Positions 1 through 11,175 of a stretch of DNA of 64,000 bases are shown here, piece after piece. The position numbers and the translations under genes are program-made. The notes below the pieces were generated by a model, which saw only the letters and a list, made by a program, of their open reading frames with translations, did no database searches and was not told the origin of the DNA. This DNA is from Ampelocalamus luodianensis (taxonomy: Eukaryota; Streptophyta; Magnoliopsida; Poales; Poaceae): contig CM070626.1 in the NCBI GenBank assembly GCA_036346255.1, forward strand, positions 15,586,001 through 15,650,000, given 5' to 3'. Positions within the stretch are counted from its first letter, which is position 1, and the number at the start of each line of letters is the position of its first letter.

Positions 1-3000
1 GACCGGGACCCGAAGCGATGGGTCCTGGACACGGGAGCATCTAATCACATGTCGGGCTCGCGGGCGGCGTTCTCAAGTCTCGACGCTGGCGTCACTGGCT
101 CCGTACGTTTCGGCGACGGCTCCGTCGCCCGCATCGAAGGGATCGGCACCGTGCTACTCTCATGCAAGACCGGCGAGCACCGCGCCATCTCCAATGTCTA
201 CTACCTGCCATGCCTCACCGCCAACATCATCTCCGTCGGTCAGCTCGACGAGATTGGGTACCAGCTACTGGTCGAAGACGGGGTGATGCGGATCCGCGAC
301 GAGGAGCGCCGCCTGCTCGCCAAGATCTACCGCAACCCAGGCCGGCTTTACGTGCTCGACGTCAAAATCGCACGGCCTGTTTGCCTGGCGGCGCGGGGAG
401 AAGAGGAAGCGTGGGTCTGGCACGCCCGATTCGGCCATCTCCACTTCGCGGCGCTGCGCAAGATGGGCAGGGATGGCCTTGTTCGCGGTATGCCCCCACT
501 CACCCAAGTGGAGCAGGTCTGTGAAGCGTGCCTCGCCGGCAAGCATCGTCGCTCACCGTTTCCCCAGCGTGCACTCGGACGGGCAACGGAGGTGCTGCAG
601 TTGCTGCACGGGGACCTTTGTGGACCTATCTCGCCGCCGACACCAAGTGGAAAACGGTACTTCCTCCTCCTCGTCGACGACTACTCCCGGTACATGTGGC
701 TGTCCCTGCTTCCCAGCAAGGATGCGGCACCCACGGCGATCAAGCGCATCCAGGCAGCGGCGGAGCGCAAGTCCGGCAAGCAAGTTCGTGCACTCCGCAC
801 GGATCGGGGAGGAGAGTTCCTAGCAAAGGACTTGGCGATCTGCGCCGAAGCTGGGACCGTCGCGGTGACGGCGCCCTACTCTCCTCAGAACGAGCAGCGT
901 CGTCGAACGCCGCAATCAGACCGTGGTCGGGACAGCTCGGAGCATGCTCAAGGCGAAGGGGCTCCCGGGCGAATTCTGGGGCGAGGCGGTCACCACAGCT
1001 GTTTACCTGCTCAACCGCTCGTCGTCCAAGAGCGTGGGTGGCAAGACTCCCTACGAGCTTTGGACCGGGAGTGTTCCTGGCGTTCATCATCTGCGCACCT
1101 TCGGGTGTATTGCACACATGAAGGTGACGACACCAAACTTGAGGAAGCTCGACGACCGGAGCAAGCGCACCATCTTCGTCGGCTATGAAGCAGGATCCAA
1201 GGCGTATCGGGTGTACGACCCGGTGTCACGGCGCGTGCACATAAGCCGCGACGTGGTGTTTGAAGAGATGGCGCAATGGTCCTGGACCGAGGGCCAACGG
1301 AGCGAGATGGGGGACTTCGTCGTCGAGAACTTCGACCTGGCGCCATCCGAGTCGGTCACCACTACAATGACGACAAGTGCAAGTACATCGGCCGAGGCTG
1401 CTGTTTCACCTTCGACTTCACCAGCACCGTCGGGCCACACCTCACCAGAACCGTCGGCCCAGGCCACTGGGAGCGCAACGCCGGGCACGCACACACCCCA
1501 GGTCACAGCCCCGATTGAATTTGTGTCGCCACCAGGTACTGGCACCTCGCAGCAGCTGGACGCGGACCACGACGACGACGCGCCACTCCGGTACCGCAAC
1601 ATCGACAATGTATCGGGCCGCCACGCCGCGGGCTCGCAAAGACGGAGCTGGAGGAGCGATTCTTCTTTGGCGAGCGGCGAACCGACGTCATTCAAGGAGG
1701 CAGAGGAGCATGAGAACTGGCGCCATGCCATGCTCGATGAGTTCACCTCCATCGAGGCGAACGACACCTGGGAGCTCGTCGATCCACCGCCAGGGGTGCG
1801 GCCGATCGGTCTCAAGTGGGTCTACAAGACCAAGCGCGATGAAGCCGGCCTCGTTGCCAAGTTCAAAGCCAGACTCGTCGCCAAGGGATATGTGCAGCGC
1901 CAAGGGATCGATTTCGATGAGGTTTTCGCACCGGTGGCGCGGCTTGAGTCTGTACGGTTGCTGCTGGCCTACGCCGCGAGCGAGGGCTGGTCAGTGCACC
2001 ACATGGACGTCAAGTCGGCCTTCCTTAACGGCGAGCTGCAAGAGGACGTCTACGTCGAACAGCCCCCCGGTTTCGTACTCAAAGGACAGGAGCACAAGGT
2101 GCTCCACCTGATCAAAGCGCTCTATGGTCTTCGTCAAGCCCCGCGCGCCTGGTACTCCAAGCTGGACGCCTCGCTGCTCAAGCTCGGGTTCACCAGGAGT
2201 ACCTCCGAGCATGCGGTGTACCTGCGCAGTCAGGGAACACGACGGCTCGTCGTGGGAGTATATGTTGACGACCTGGTGATCACCGGCGGCAACCACTCTG
2301 ACATTGACAAGTTCAAGCAGGAGATGAAGAGTACATTTCAGATGAGCGATCTGGGGCTGCTAAAGTACTATCTTGGCTTGGAGGTGGTACAATCTGAGGA
2401 GGGAATCACTGTAAGTCAGAGAGCATATGCAAGACAAAGATCTTAGAGGTCTTTGATGCGTCAGTGCAATCCAATCAACACTCCAATGGAGCCCAGGTTG
2501 AAACTGAGTAAGTCTAGCTCTGCCCCTGCTGTTGATGCTACTCAGTACAGGTCCATTGTTGGTTCTCTGCGCTATTTGGTGAATTCAAGGCCAGATTTGG
2601 CATACTCAGTGGGATACATTAGTAGATTCATGGAGAATCCAACCACTGAACATATGGCAGCAGTGAAGAGAGTACTTAGGTACATTGCAGGAACTCTTCA
2701 CTACGGTTGCCACTATCAGAGGGAGAAGGAGTCACAGCTTGAAGGTTACTGTGACAGTGACCTTGCCGGAGACATTGATACAAGAAAGAGCACCTCCGGC
2801 GTCCTATTCTTCCTCGGCAGAAACATAGTAACCTGGCAGTCTCAAAAGCAAAAGGTGGTGGCTCTTTCATCATGCGAAGCTGAGTATATTGCTGCAACGA
2901 CTGCGGCCTGCCAGGGGATTTGGTTGGCGCGACTTCTGGCAGAACTTAAAGGCAAGAAGCCCGGCGTCATTAATCTGAAGATCGACAATCAGTCGGCCAT

Positions 3001-3223
3001 CCAGCTGAGTAAGAATCCTGTTTTTCATGATCGTAGCAAGCACATCGATGTTAGATACCATTTTATTCGCGAATGCATCGAGGAGAACAGGGTCACAGTT
3101 GAGTCCATTGGGACTGCTAAGCAGCTGGCTGATATTTTGACAAAGGCCCTGGGACGTGAGCGGTTTTGTGAACTTCGTTCTAAGCTTGGGGTCATTGATT
3201 TACAGCGCGTGCGCAAGGCTTAG
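1..3223 (+). pseudogene. copia gag-pol polyprotein (PR-IN-RT-RNase H), frame-broken
   Basis: Protease motif LDTGASNHMSG lies at about 28-60. The GAG-pre-integrase segment (WHARFGHLH) is near 418, and the integrase core follows (HGDLCGP, then DDYSRYMW and RTDRGGEF). The reading frame shifts near 885-925, within the PYSPQN region that normally continues into VERRN. The second frame carries the integrase tail, a Ser/Thr/Pro-rich linker (about 1360-1560) and RT, with catalytic YVDD near 2263. A second break near 2440 leads to the third segment (2453-3223) with RNase H (YCDSDLAGD, SSCEAEY) ending at a TAG before the polypurine tract. The two frame breaks make it non-functional as read. Domain content is clear; the exact positions of the lesions are inferred. 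Confidence 0.93.
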
Positions 3224-3233
3224 GAGGAGAATT

Positions 3234-3584
3234 TGTTAGTAACCCTTGCGCATGTGTTAGTTAGTTAGCATTGCATGTTTCTGTTTCCAGTAGACTGCAT
3301 GCGCACGAGCACCTGTTTGTGGTCGCCGTGCGCGTAGGAGGGCGTGGCGAGAATAGCTCACGCACGACTCTGGAGTGATCGGTTGTGGAAGCAACGGTCT
3401 AGCGCAATGCGCGGCTGTCCACCCGAGAGCTTCAGCTCTTTGTAAGCCTGTGAATAAAAGGAAGAAAGCCTCAGAAAAGCAGCACTTCTTCAAGCTGCAC
3501 CAAACGCTCTGTGTTCTAAGTGTTCGCGTTGTGTTTGGGCTGTGATCGTCTTTGAGATCTCGATTGTGAGCTCGCCGGCTGTCA
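3234..3584 (+). repeat. 3' LTR of the copia element
   Basis: It starts with TGTTAGTAAC directly after the polypurine tract and ends ...CTGTCA, giving TG...CA termini and about 350 bp. A polyadenylation-like AATAAA sits near 3452. The right boundary is set by where subtilase similarity starts, so it may be off by a few bases. Confidence 0.75.
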
Positions 3585-5239
3585 GGAACACCGGGAGATC
3601 GCTAACACACGGCACGCACACCTCGTCCACGGCTGCCGGTTCCCCCGTGCCGGGCGCGTCGTTCTTCGGCTACGCGCCTGGCACAGCCCGCGGCATGGCT
3701 CCCCGCGCCAGGGTGGCGGTCTACAAGGCCCTGTGGGACGAGGGCAGGTACACGTCCGACATACTCGCCGCCATCGACCAGGCCATCGCCGATGGCGTCG
3801 ACGTCCTCTCCCTCTCCCTCGGCCTGAACGACGTCCCGCTCTACCAAGACCCCATCGCCATCGGCGCGTTCGCTGCGATGCAGCGCGGCGTGTTCGTGTC
3901 GACCTCGGCGGGCAACGATGGCCCCGACCTCGGGTTCCTCCACAACGGCACGCCGTGGACGCTCACCGTCGCGTCGGGCACCGTGGACCGAGAGTTCTCC
4001 GGCATCGTGAGGCTCGGCGACGGCACGACCTTCATCGGCGAATCGCTGTACCTAGGTAGCCCGAGCACTGTCACAACAACCGGGCTCGTGTTCCTCGGCG
4101 CGTGCGACAACGCCACCGTGCTATCGAGAAACCGCGGCAAGGCCGTGCTCTGCGACGCCATGGACTCCCTCGGCTCCGCGATATCCGCGGTGCAAGACGC
4201 GAAAGTGCGCGCCGGGCTGTTCCTATCCAACGACTCGTTCAGGGAGTTCTCGGAGCACTTCACATTCCCGGGCGTCATACTGAGCCCACAGGACGGCCCC
4301 GCGCTGCGGCACTACATACAAGGGAGCCGCGCGCCCAAGGCCTCGATAAAGTTCGAGGTCACCGTCCTGGGCACGAAGCCCACGCCGATGGTGGCTGCGT
4401 ACTCGTCGCGCGGGCCCTCAGGGAGCTGCCCGACGGTGCTCAAGCCCGACGTGCTCGCGCCGGGCTTGCTCATCCTCGCCTCGTGGGCGGAGAATGTCAG
4501 CGTCGCGACCGTCGGGTCGCAGTCGCTGTTCGGCCGGTTTAACATCATCTCCGGCACGTCCATGGCGTGCCCGCACGCGTCCGGGGTGGCCGCCCTGCTC
4601 AGGGCCGTGCACCCGGAGTGGAGCCCGGCGGCGGTGCGGTCGGCGATGATGACGACGGCCAGCGCGGTGGACAGCACCTTCGCGCCCATCAAGGACATGG
4701 GCATGGGCAACCATGCAGCGACGCCGCTGGCCATGGGCTCCGGCCACATCGACCCGAACCGCGCCGTGGACCCGGGCCTTGTCTACGACGCCGGGCCGGA
4801 CGACTACGTCAATCTCATGTGCGCGATGAACTACACCGCGGAGCAGATCAAGACCGTGGCGCTGTCGCCGTCCACCTCCGTGGACTGCGCCGGCGCGTCG
4901 CTGGACCTCAACTACCCGTCCTTCATCGCGTTCTTCGACCCGAGCGGCGCCGCCGCGGAGAGGACGTTCACCAGGGCCGTGACCAACGTGGGCGACGCCC
5001 CGGCGAGCTACAGCGCCAAGGTGAAGGGCCTGAGCGGGTTGACGGTGAGCGTCGTGCCAGACTGGCTGGTGTTCGGCGGCAAGCACGAGAAGCAGAGGTA
5101 CACGGTCGTGATCCGGGGGCAGATGAAGAACAAGACCGACGTGGTGCTGCATGGATCGTTGACGTGGGTGGACGACGCCGGCAAGTACTCGGTGAGGAGC
5201 CCGATCGTTGCAACGACCGCGAGCTCAGCTCGGCAATAG
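3585..5239 (+). pseudogene. subtilisin-like serine protease (plant subtilase, S8), 5'-truncated by a retrotransposon
   Basis: This is the C-terminal two thirds of a secreted plant subtilase. The catalytic His segment (HGTHTSSTAAG, His codon at 3608), oxyanion Asn (SAGNDGPD, codon 3914) and catalytic Ser (GTSMACPHASG, codon 4559) are all present. The PA-like insert and the C-terminal fibronectin-III-like domain (TRAVTNVGDAPASY) follow, with a normal stop at 5239. The signal peptide, propeptide and catalytic-Asp block are missing because the copia LTR abuts the gene just before the His motif. The open frame continues back into LTR sequence from a GTG at 3542, but no ATG lies upstream of the His segment in this frame, so a native protein cannot be made. 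No internal stop or frameshift is visible after the junction, which suggests a fairly recent disruption. Sequence 5240-5509 is AT-rich 3' flank. Confidence 0.92.
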
Positions 5240-5984
5240 GATACGCACGTATAGCATTCATGTCCGTAAATTTGTTCCAAGTACAAATAAGGCAAGCTTG
5301 TGAGCAACTGAGCAAACACCAACGCCATGTTTTAGATACTGAAATCCCCGAAAATTTTCATGCGACGGATATATAGCAAATCTATCTTCTGCTGCAATCA
5401 TTTGTTCCGTTGGAGTCGACCATAACCCGTGAGAGACAAATTATTAGTGGTATAAATGTGGTCTCCGTGGCCTAGTCTTACAGATATGAAATGGGTCCGT
5501 GCACTGTATTTTATCGTCGGAAAAATTCTACTTTACAACTTTACACTTTTCAAAAAATTCAAAAATCAATCATAAACTACAAAACCAGACACGAACCAAC
5601 CTCCAACTCTCAAAACTGTTCACTTTACCCCCTTCCGCCCTAAACCACTCTGGTTTCGCTGATGTGGCATCCACATTAGCACCCACGTCATCGTACTTTG
5701 CTACCTCAACTGACAAATCACCTCCTCCCTGGCCGCCACCTCCTCTTCATTTTCCTCGCCCCGCACGCACGGCCTCACCTCCTCCCACCCACGACCTCAC
5801 CTCCCCCACCCACGGCCTCCCCTTCCGCCGCCGCCTCTCTCCTCCTTGGCCACTGCCACCACCTCCTCCCTCCTCCCTGACCGCCGCCGCCTCCCCTCCC
5901 TCGCCGCCGCCGCTGCCTCTACCTCCTCACCTGCGTCCTCTTCCGCCTCATCTACCACCTCGAGGCTACCGCCGCCGCCCCTCG

Positions 5985-6092
5985 AGTCTGCGCCGCTCAT
6001 GCTCTACCTCAACGGCGGGCTTGGGTGCTTCTCCGTCGCCTACGGCGCCTCCGAGGAGCTGGGCCCCTTCCGGATCAACCCCGACGGTGAAT
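5985..6092 (+). pseudogene. captured serine carboxypeptidase (S10) fragment
   Basis: In the frame of the 5846-6118 reading, the segment LYLNGGLGCFSVAYGASEE followed by LGPFRINPDGE matches the conserved block of plant serine carboxypeptidases. That block normally reads LWLNGGPGCSS, and here Pro and the second Ser are replaced by Leu and Phe. Only about 35 residues are recognisable. Catalytic Ser, Asp and His regions are absent, so this is a fragment inside the Pack-MULE. Upstream is Ala/Ser/Pro-rich translation of unclear origin. Confidence 0.85.
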
Positions 6093-6629
6093 TGGTTGGA
6101 GAGATTTCCTTGGTATAAGTCTGCTCTTCTACATCGCCAGAGAGAGCTTTCTTGGTGAATTGCCATCAGACCTTTTTTTCCCGAGGCCGATGGCGACGCG
6201 CGCGTTTGGCAGTACACTCAACCTTCGCAAATCACGATCTATGGTGATTGCGGCCATCGTCGTCCCGTCGCCGTCACCGGTCGGCGGCGTGCTCTGGTGC
6301 TGGTGTATCTGGTAAGGATCGCCATACGGGAATTCCCAGCCGTGGTTCGGGCGAATTGGTGTATCTGGTATTGCGAGACTTGATGATGTTCTTATGATTT
6401 TGTTTTTGTGACACATGCAGTTTTGTCCTAGTTGCAGGACCTGCTTTGCTAAATGGAGTACTCTGTATGATTGTGCAGGTTGCTTGATCGGTATGGAGTT
6501 CGGTAAAGATGTGCAAATCAAATTGGCCGGCCTGCACAACGAGCAATCGTCGCGGGAAGCTCTACGCCGCTGCTCATCCAGTTTCTGTCGCGGACCATCG
6601 CTGGCTTCGACAACGAGCGGACGCGATCA

Positions 6630-7060
6630 CTGAAGCAGACGCGGTTTCACTCGCAGCCCATCCTGCACGCGTCCAACAACGAGCAGCCGCGGCGGTGCGA
6701 CAGCACGTGCGACAAGCGGTTCGACCCCTTCAAGACCTTCTCCGCCGCCTCGAGCGGCAGCTTTCCAACCTGCATGGCCAGCCGCAGAGCCGGCTGTCCA
6801 AGGTGGCCAACCCGACCAACCACCTCTCCATCGTCGGCAACTTCGTCGGCGCGCTCCTCGGCGCCAAGATGGCCCTCCGCGAGGGCCCCATCTTCTTCTT
6901 CGCCGTCGGGCTCGCCCACCACATGGTCCTCTTCGTCACGCTCTACCAGTGGCTCCCCACCAACGTCACTCTCCCCAAGGAGCTCCACCCCGTCTTCTTC
7001 CTCTTCGTCACCGCCCCCAGCGTCGCCTCCATGGCCTGGGCCAAGATCCAGGGAGGTAGA
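6630..7060 (+). pseudogene. captured SLAC1/SLAH-type anion channel fragment, frameshifted
   Basis: From about 6640 one frame encodes a cytosolic N-terminal stretch ending CDKRFDPFKTFS. A one-base loss near 6741 moves the reading to the frame of 6509-7081, which encodes RLERQLSNLHGQPQ and then transmembrane blocks of the SLAC1 (C4-dicarboxylate/malate transporter-like) family. These include SKVANPTNHLSIVGNFVGA, REGPIFFFAVGLAHH and FVTAPSVASMAWAKI. The rest of the ten-helix channel is missing. In intact plant genes this family conducts chloride or nitrate; here it is a non-functional captured piece ending before the right inverted repeat. Confidence 0.87.
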
Positions 7061-7307
7061 AGAAGGGAGGCTTACTTGTGAGCTGCTTTTGTTTTGCAGA
7101 TTCAGCTTATCAGTGGCACCACATCAACGAATTTTTTATTTGTATGCGCCACATCAGCCAAAAACCGCTGTGATTTAGTGACAAGAGGGTGTTTTGCACC
7201 GTTTGAATAGTTAGAGGGTGAATAATGTCTGGTTTTAGAGTTCATGGGTGATTTTCAGACTTTCGCAAGAGTTTAGAGTGTAAAATAGACTTTTTTACTT
7301 TATCGTC

Positions 7308-7704
7308 CTGCATGAAGTTTTCCTGGATCGCAACAGCACATCTCCTGTTGTCAGAGGCTCATAGCCCAGGGCATGTGATTCTTGCACATTTTGTTCTCTG
7401 AAACATGGCAACTCACTGCAAAGCTGCCGAATAGTATAGTGAACAACTGAACATCCTTAATTAGCATTTAGCAAATGACAGATTAGAGTAGTCCGTTGAG
7501 ACTAGTGATAGTATTATAGATGTTGATTTGATGTAACTCGACTAAACATAATCGATTTATAAATAAAGGAAAATGTATATATGATTAATTGATTAAATTT
7601 AAACTTCTAAAAGGACAATTGAACTGTACTCATATTTTAGGGATGGGTTTTATCCAGATCATCTAACTGCAGTCCATGTTATTATAGCTCAGTCCATGCC
7701 AACC
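7308..7704. other. AT-rich spacer, no gene seen
   Basis: This stretch between the Pack-MULE target duplication and the next MITE shows no coding similarity or repeat structure I can recognise. Confidence 0.6.
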
Positions 7705-7713
7705 TTTTAAGAA

Positions 7714-7870
7714 GGGGTATTGGATCATATACCCTCCCTGAAATTCAGGATTTCAGGATTTACCCTCCTACCTCAATGACATGTGGGGTCACCATAGGTC
7801 AATGACATGTGGATCAGGAGGGTAAATCCTGAATTTCCATCTAAGGGGAGGGTATATGATCAAATTTTCC
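7714..7870. mobile_element. small MULE-type MITE, 157 bp
   Basis: It is flanked on both sides by the 9-bp TTTTAAGAA (7705-7713 and 7871-7879). The two halves are inverted: GGATCATATACCCTCCC on the left against the complement of GGGAGGGTATATGATC on the right, plus inner arms ATTCAGGATTTACCCTCC and GGAGGGTAAATCCTGAAT. It would fold into one long hairpin. The 9-bp duplication suggests Mutator-family mobilisation. Confidence 0.85.
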
Positions 7871-8021
7871 TTTTAAGAAATGTGCACTCAACACAACTCA
7901 AGCACACACCAAGATGAATTCGATGAAAGCCCGTTTGAGTGCGATGGAGTGGATTTTTTCAAGCAAGAGATTGACATCATTAATACCAACTCATAAGATT
8001 TGATTCTAGAGACATGATTTT

Positions 8022-8362
8022 CTGCCCAAGGGTAACCCACCCGACATCCACCGTTCGATTTTGCATCAGGATTCGTGTTCTTTCTTCTCCCTATTAATTT
8101 CAAAGACTTTTAACTCAAAATTTGAAGACTTTCAACTCAAAATTTCTCTCTTCCACCTTAAAAAAATTCAACTTTCAACTAATTTTTTTTGAAAACCATC
8201 AATACCGTAGTTGAAAACTATCGACTTGAAATCGGTAACATTCAACTCAAATTAGAATACTTTTAACTCGAAATTTCTTACTTTCATCTAAAAAATCAAC
8301 TTTCAATAGAAAAATGTTGAATTTCAACTTTAAAGATCCGGGTGGTGGCTACCCCCGGACAG
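8022..8362. mobile_element. inverted-repeat element (MITE-like), about 340 bp
   Basis: The left arm at 8022-8047 (CTGCCCAAGGGTAACCCACC) and the complement of the right arm at 8335-8362 (CTGTCCGGGGGTAGCCACCA) are similar. The interior is AT-rich with repeated TCAACTCAAAATT-type motifs. A target duplication is not clear; TTTGATT occurs outside both arms but not at equal distance, so the class is uncertain. Confidence 0.55.
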
Positions 8363-8584
8363 CCTATTTCCGTTTGATTATATCCTCAACAACGTTACCC
8401 TGAAATTCTGTATTAAGCAGCAACAATCAGCCTAGTGCAAAAGCTACACGAACATGTTAGAGCATTGATTGTGGGATTGCATTGCCATTACACAGAGACT
8501 TAATTTAAAACTTGATTTTGGGAGCAGAGAAGCTTGATTTCGTTCTGAACAGTTATAATAGTATAATACCATGTGTCTTCTGCC

Positions 8585-10637
8585 TTATTCTGATCCAGTA
8601 GCCATCAAGAACTCCCCCTCACATGCTAGGTCGCCTCCAACATAAGCTTTTCCTTCCATTTTTGCAATTCCAAATCTCTTCTGCAACTTGATGAGAGTCA
8701 TTCTCATGATCAAGGTGTCCCCAGCAATCACAGGCTTCCGGAACCTGACTTTATCAATCCCCGCGATAAAGTTCTCTCGAGATCCACCGACTTCAGGTTG
8801 CAACATCACTAGACCTCCAACCCGGGCCATTGCCTGTGCATCAAGGTAAAAACTAGGTTCTCACACATACAATTTAGAAAGTTGTATTCTTTATGCCAAA
8901 CCATAAGTAGTTACATAGGACCAAGATATGCCGTCAGCAGAATACAGCATACACACGACACACAGAACACGTCAGCTGTTGGGACTTTTTATCCCACTAT
9001 AGTTTCAAATTGCATCAAACAAAAGCTCCGAATATCAAAGTTGCTATGTGGCTTATCCTTTAGTTAAAAACAAAGATGTCAATTGCTACAAGTCCCTTGT
9101 AACTACTGTAGTTCATGTAGTTCTTCCCAGGGGTGAAGCTTTCACCCCCGCTTGGCGGTGTTAGTGCACCGGTGTTATGAACCTTAGTTCATAATGGGGT
9201 AAACATCCGTCGGAGGGAGGTCGGACGGCGACGACTTGAGGTAGAACGGCGCTAGGTGAAGGAGGGCATCAATTGGAGAGGAATAGATCTAGAATAGCCG
9301 GTCAAGGGAACGATCACAGCTGGACTTTAGGGATTAGGAACTTGTCTATTCATCTTTGTTTGCTTGCTTCATAATTGATACAATGAGCCTCCTTATATAG
9401 AGGACTCTTCTAACAATTATAGATAAAATCAATCTAAATGATGACCTTTCTAACTAATAGATAACCTTCCTAACTAATAGATAACATTTTCAATTAACTA
9501 ATCCCTATATAAGGAAACCAATAAACTATTTAAGAAAATAGATATTTGCAACGAAGGAAACTATCCGTGGATGAACAGTGCAAGCATGAACAGTACATCC
9601 GTGAAGAGTAACCAAGCACATGACAACCGGCTCCACCCGTCGCATCCATCATACTCCCACTACTACTCGTGTATAATTATGATCATTTGTGCAACACTAT
9701 CTAGTTGCGATGTACTATTTTTACTGTGTTTTGCATTTTTCTACTTATGTATGAATTTGGATTGCACAAAACCGTTCAATGTATCTTCGGTAAGTTAGTC
9801 TAGCGTTACCTTTAATTTTAGAGTACCCCCTCTATTTTCGTTCTGACTTCGCCACTGGTTCTCCCAGTTGATTATCTTGTCAGTTTGTTAACTCTTTGCT
9901 CTTTAGGCATGCAATCAACTGTAGCAAGTAAAAAAAGATAACAATTTGTAACAAAACAGGCCCATATCAATGTTCAGTTACACCTCAACAATCCTATGTC
10001 AGTGGTAAATTGAGAACAAGGAAAAGTCAGGTTTATACAAGCCTAAAGAATACAGATATGAACCTTTGATTTTTTTTTTCAGAAACCTGTAGCGCAGCCA
10101 AAACAAACAAAATGTGCTTACAAGTATACAGACACTTTGCTTCTACAAAGGCAAGAAAACTGTGCTGGAATGAGGCCATGAAAAGCTAAGTATGTAATAT
10201 CAAGAACAAATTAGCTAGCAATCAGCACACGTATGGGCAAACTGAATTGAAGACTTCAAAGTAAATGTTTTAATCTGTCCTTAAGTGGAGCATACATCGT
10301 GGCACTCCAACTGATTACAGTTTCAGAGAAAAGTACGATGAGCAATGACAATTTAATTTATATATCAAGAAACAGTTGTCAGTAAGCAATTTGGGCGAAC
10401 TAGAGGTAAACAAAAAAAAGGCAATCAGCGTATACCTCAACCATTAGAGCGTTCGGGAAGAGTCGAAGGAAAAGACACCAACTTTTCTCTATGGGTGCCT
10501 GGTCTCCACCTTGTCGCCGCCGCCGGCGCACCGCGTGACGAGCGGCTTGGCGGTGGGGATCAAGAGGGCCGGCGAGCGGCGGGGTCAAATGGTGAGGCGG
10601 ATGGGGAGAGGGGAACGGAGGGGAGGGGGCAGAGCAT
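8585..10637 (-). pseudogene. plastid 3-hydroxyacyl-ACP dehydratase (FabZ-like) pseudogene, two exons
   Basis: The 3' exon (8585-8833) encodes AMARVGGLVMLQPEVGGS through to GEFLMATGSE and a stop, the end of plant FabZ of fatty-acid synthesis II. A canonical acceptor (CAG before GCAATGG) precedes it. The upstream exon ends FPNALMVE at 10436, followed by GTATAC, so the intron phase joins LMVE to AMA as in the intact gene. Further upstream a transit-peptide-like frame ending CAGGGDKVETRHP is frameshifted from the rest. The block between it and LMVE, which should contain the PHRFPFLLVDR segment and the catalytic His of PGHFP, is missing. One residue is also lost near ENF-IAGID. A retained intron means a DNA-level duplicate, not a retrocopy. 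It is non-functional as a dehydratase. Confidence 0.88.
9173..9625 (-). mobile_element. solo LTR of a copia-type element inside the FabZ intron
   Basis: It has TG...CA ends (TGTTATGAAC... and ...CATGACA on +) flanked by an exact 5-bp duplication ACCGG at 9168-9172 and 9626-9630. Read on the minus strand it has a TATATAAGG promoter-like site near 9394 followed by a GC-rich leader, as expected of an LTR in that orientation. No internal region is present, consistent with LTR-LTR recombination. Confidence 0.85.
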
Positions 10638-10649
10638 GGGGATCTTGGC

Positions 10650-10909
10650 CAGGGGAGGAAAGAACGGAAATGAGCGGTTCACCACTTCACCGTATATATA
10701 ATTGTATGTATACTTTTTAAGCAATATTGTTCTAAATAGTAATATTTGTAATTTTTAGTATCAATAATTTAAACATAATTGATGACAATGTACAATGATA
10801 AAGAAATAACGATTAAAGTGCTGACCAAAACGAAGAAACCTGCTGAAAAATACATCATCTGGCCCAATGACCTACAAAAAAATGACTTCAAATTTTCAAC
10901 TAATCAAAT
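10650..10909. mobile_element. hAT-type transposon end, remnant
   Basis: From CAGGGGAGGAAAGAACGG onward this resembles the end of the hAT element starting at 41820. Shared pieces include CTACTTCACC/CCACTTCACC, AAGCAATATT, ACAATGATAAAGAA and ACATCATCTG, in the same order. It is cut off at about 10910 by the long-LTR element and abuts the broken 5' end of the FabZ pseudogene. Confidence 0.6.
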
Positions 10910-11175
10910 AGTCTCAGTTTAGACTCAGTTGGATTTAGATATCAAAGAGCTATGCATTCGACATCATTTTATTATATCTTGTTGCATTCGTCGGATCCAA
11001 AATATAGGTTGAACTTCACCAAAAGGTTAACTTGAATATGTGCATATGTCTTTATTACACATTCGTGTATGCACACATTTAGGAGGAGTTCACTCTATAT
11101 TTTGTGGTTTCATTAGTATTGATCCATATTCCCTTTCCACATATATTTGGGATCCTTACTTTGAAACGTATCCTT

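Larger units (their letters stand above)
1..3584 (+). mobile_element. Ty1/copia LTR retrotransposon, 3' part (5' end outside window)
   Basis: The element enters the window inside the protease and runs through GAG-pre-integrase, integrase, reverse transcriptase, RNase H and a 3' LTR. The domain order with integrase before RT is the Ty1/copia order. A purine-rich tract (GGAGGAGAATT) directly precedes the LTR start at 3234. The LTR ends about 3584, where subtilase-like sequence begins, so the element appears inserted in that gene. The 5' LTR and the left target duplication lie outside the window, so the insertion footprint cannot be confirmed here. Confidence 0.93.
5519..7298 (+). mobile_element. 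Pack-MULE (Mutator-like element carrying gene fragments)
   Basis: The element is bounded by an identical 9-bp duplication, TTTATCGTC, at 5510-5518 and 7299-7307; 9 bp is the Mutator superfamily length. The ends are inverted: the left starts GGAAAAATTCTACTTTACA and the complement of the right starts GTAAAAAAGTCTATTTTACA. Similarity continues inward for roughly 200 bp, through shared AAAACCAGACA and GCTGATGTGGC blocks. No transposase is present. The interior is GC-rich and carries a serine carboxypeptidase fragment and an SLAC1-type anion channel fragment, both in + orientation, which fits gene-fragment capture. Confidence 0.9.

Noticed and set aside
5499..6158. 219-codon frame in the Pack-MULE as a real protein
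   Set aside because: Its Pro/Ser-rich translation is a shadow; the recognisable carboxypeptidase piece is in another frame.
8006..8371. 9-bp duplication for the inverted-repeat element at 8022-8362
   Set aside because: TTTGATT occurs outside both arms but at unequal distances from them; not convincing.
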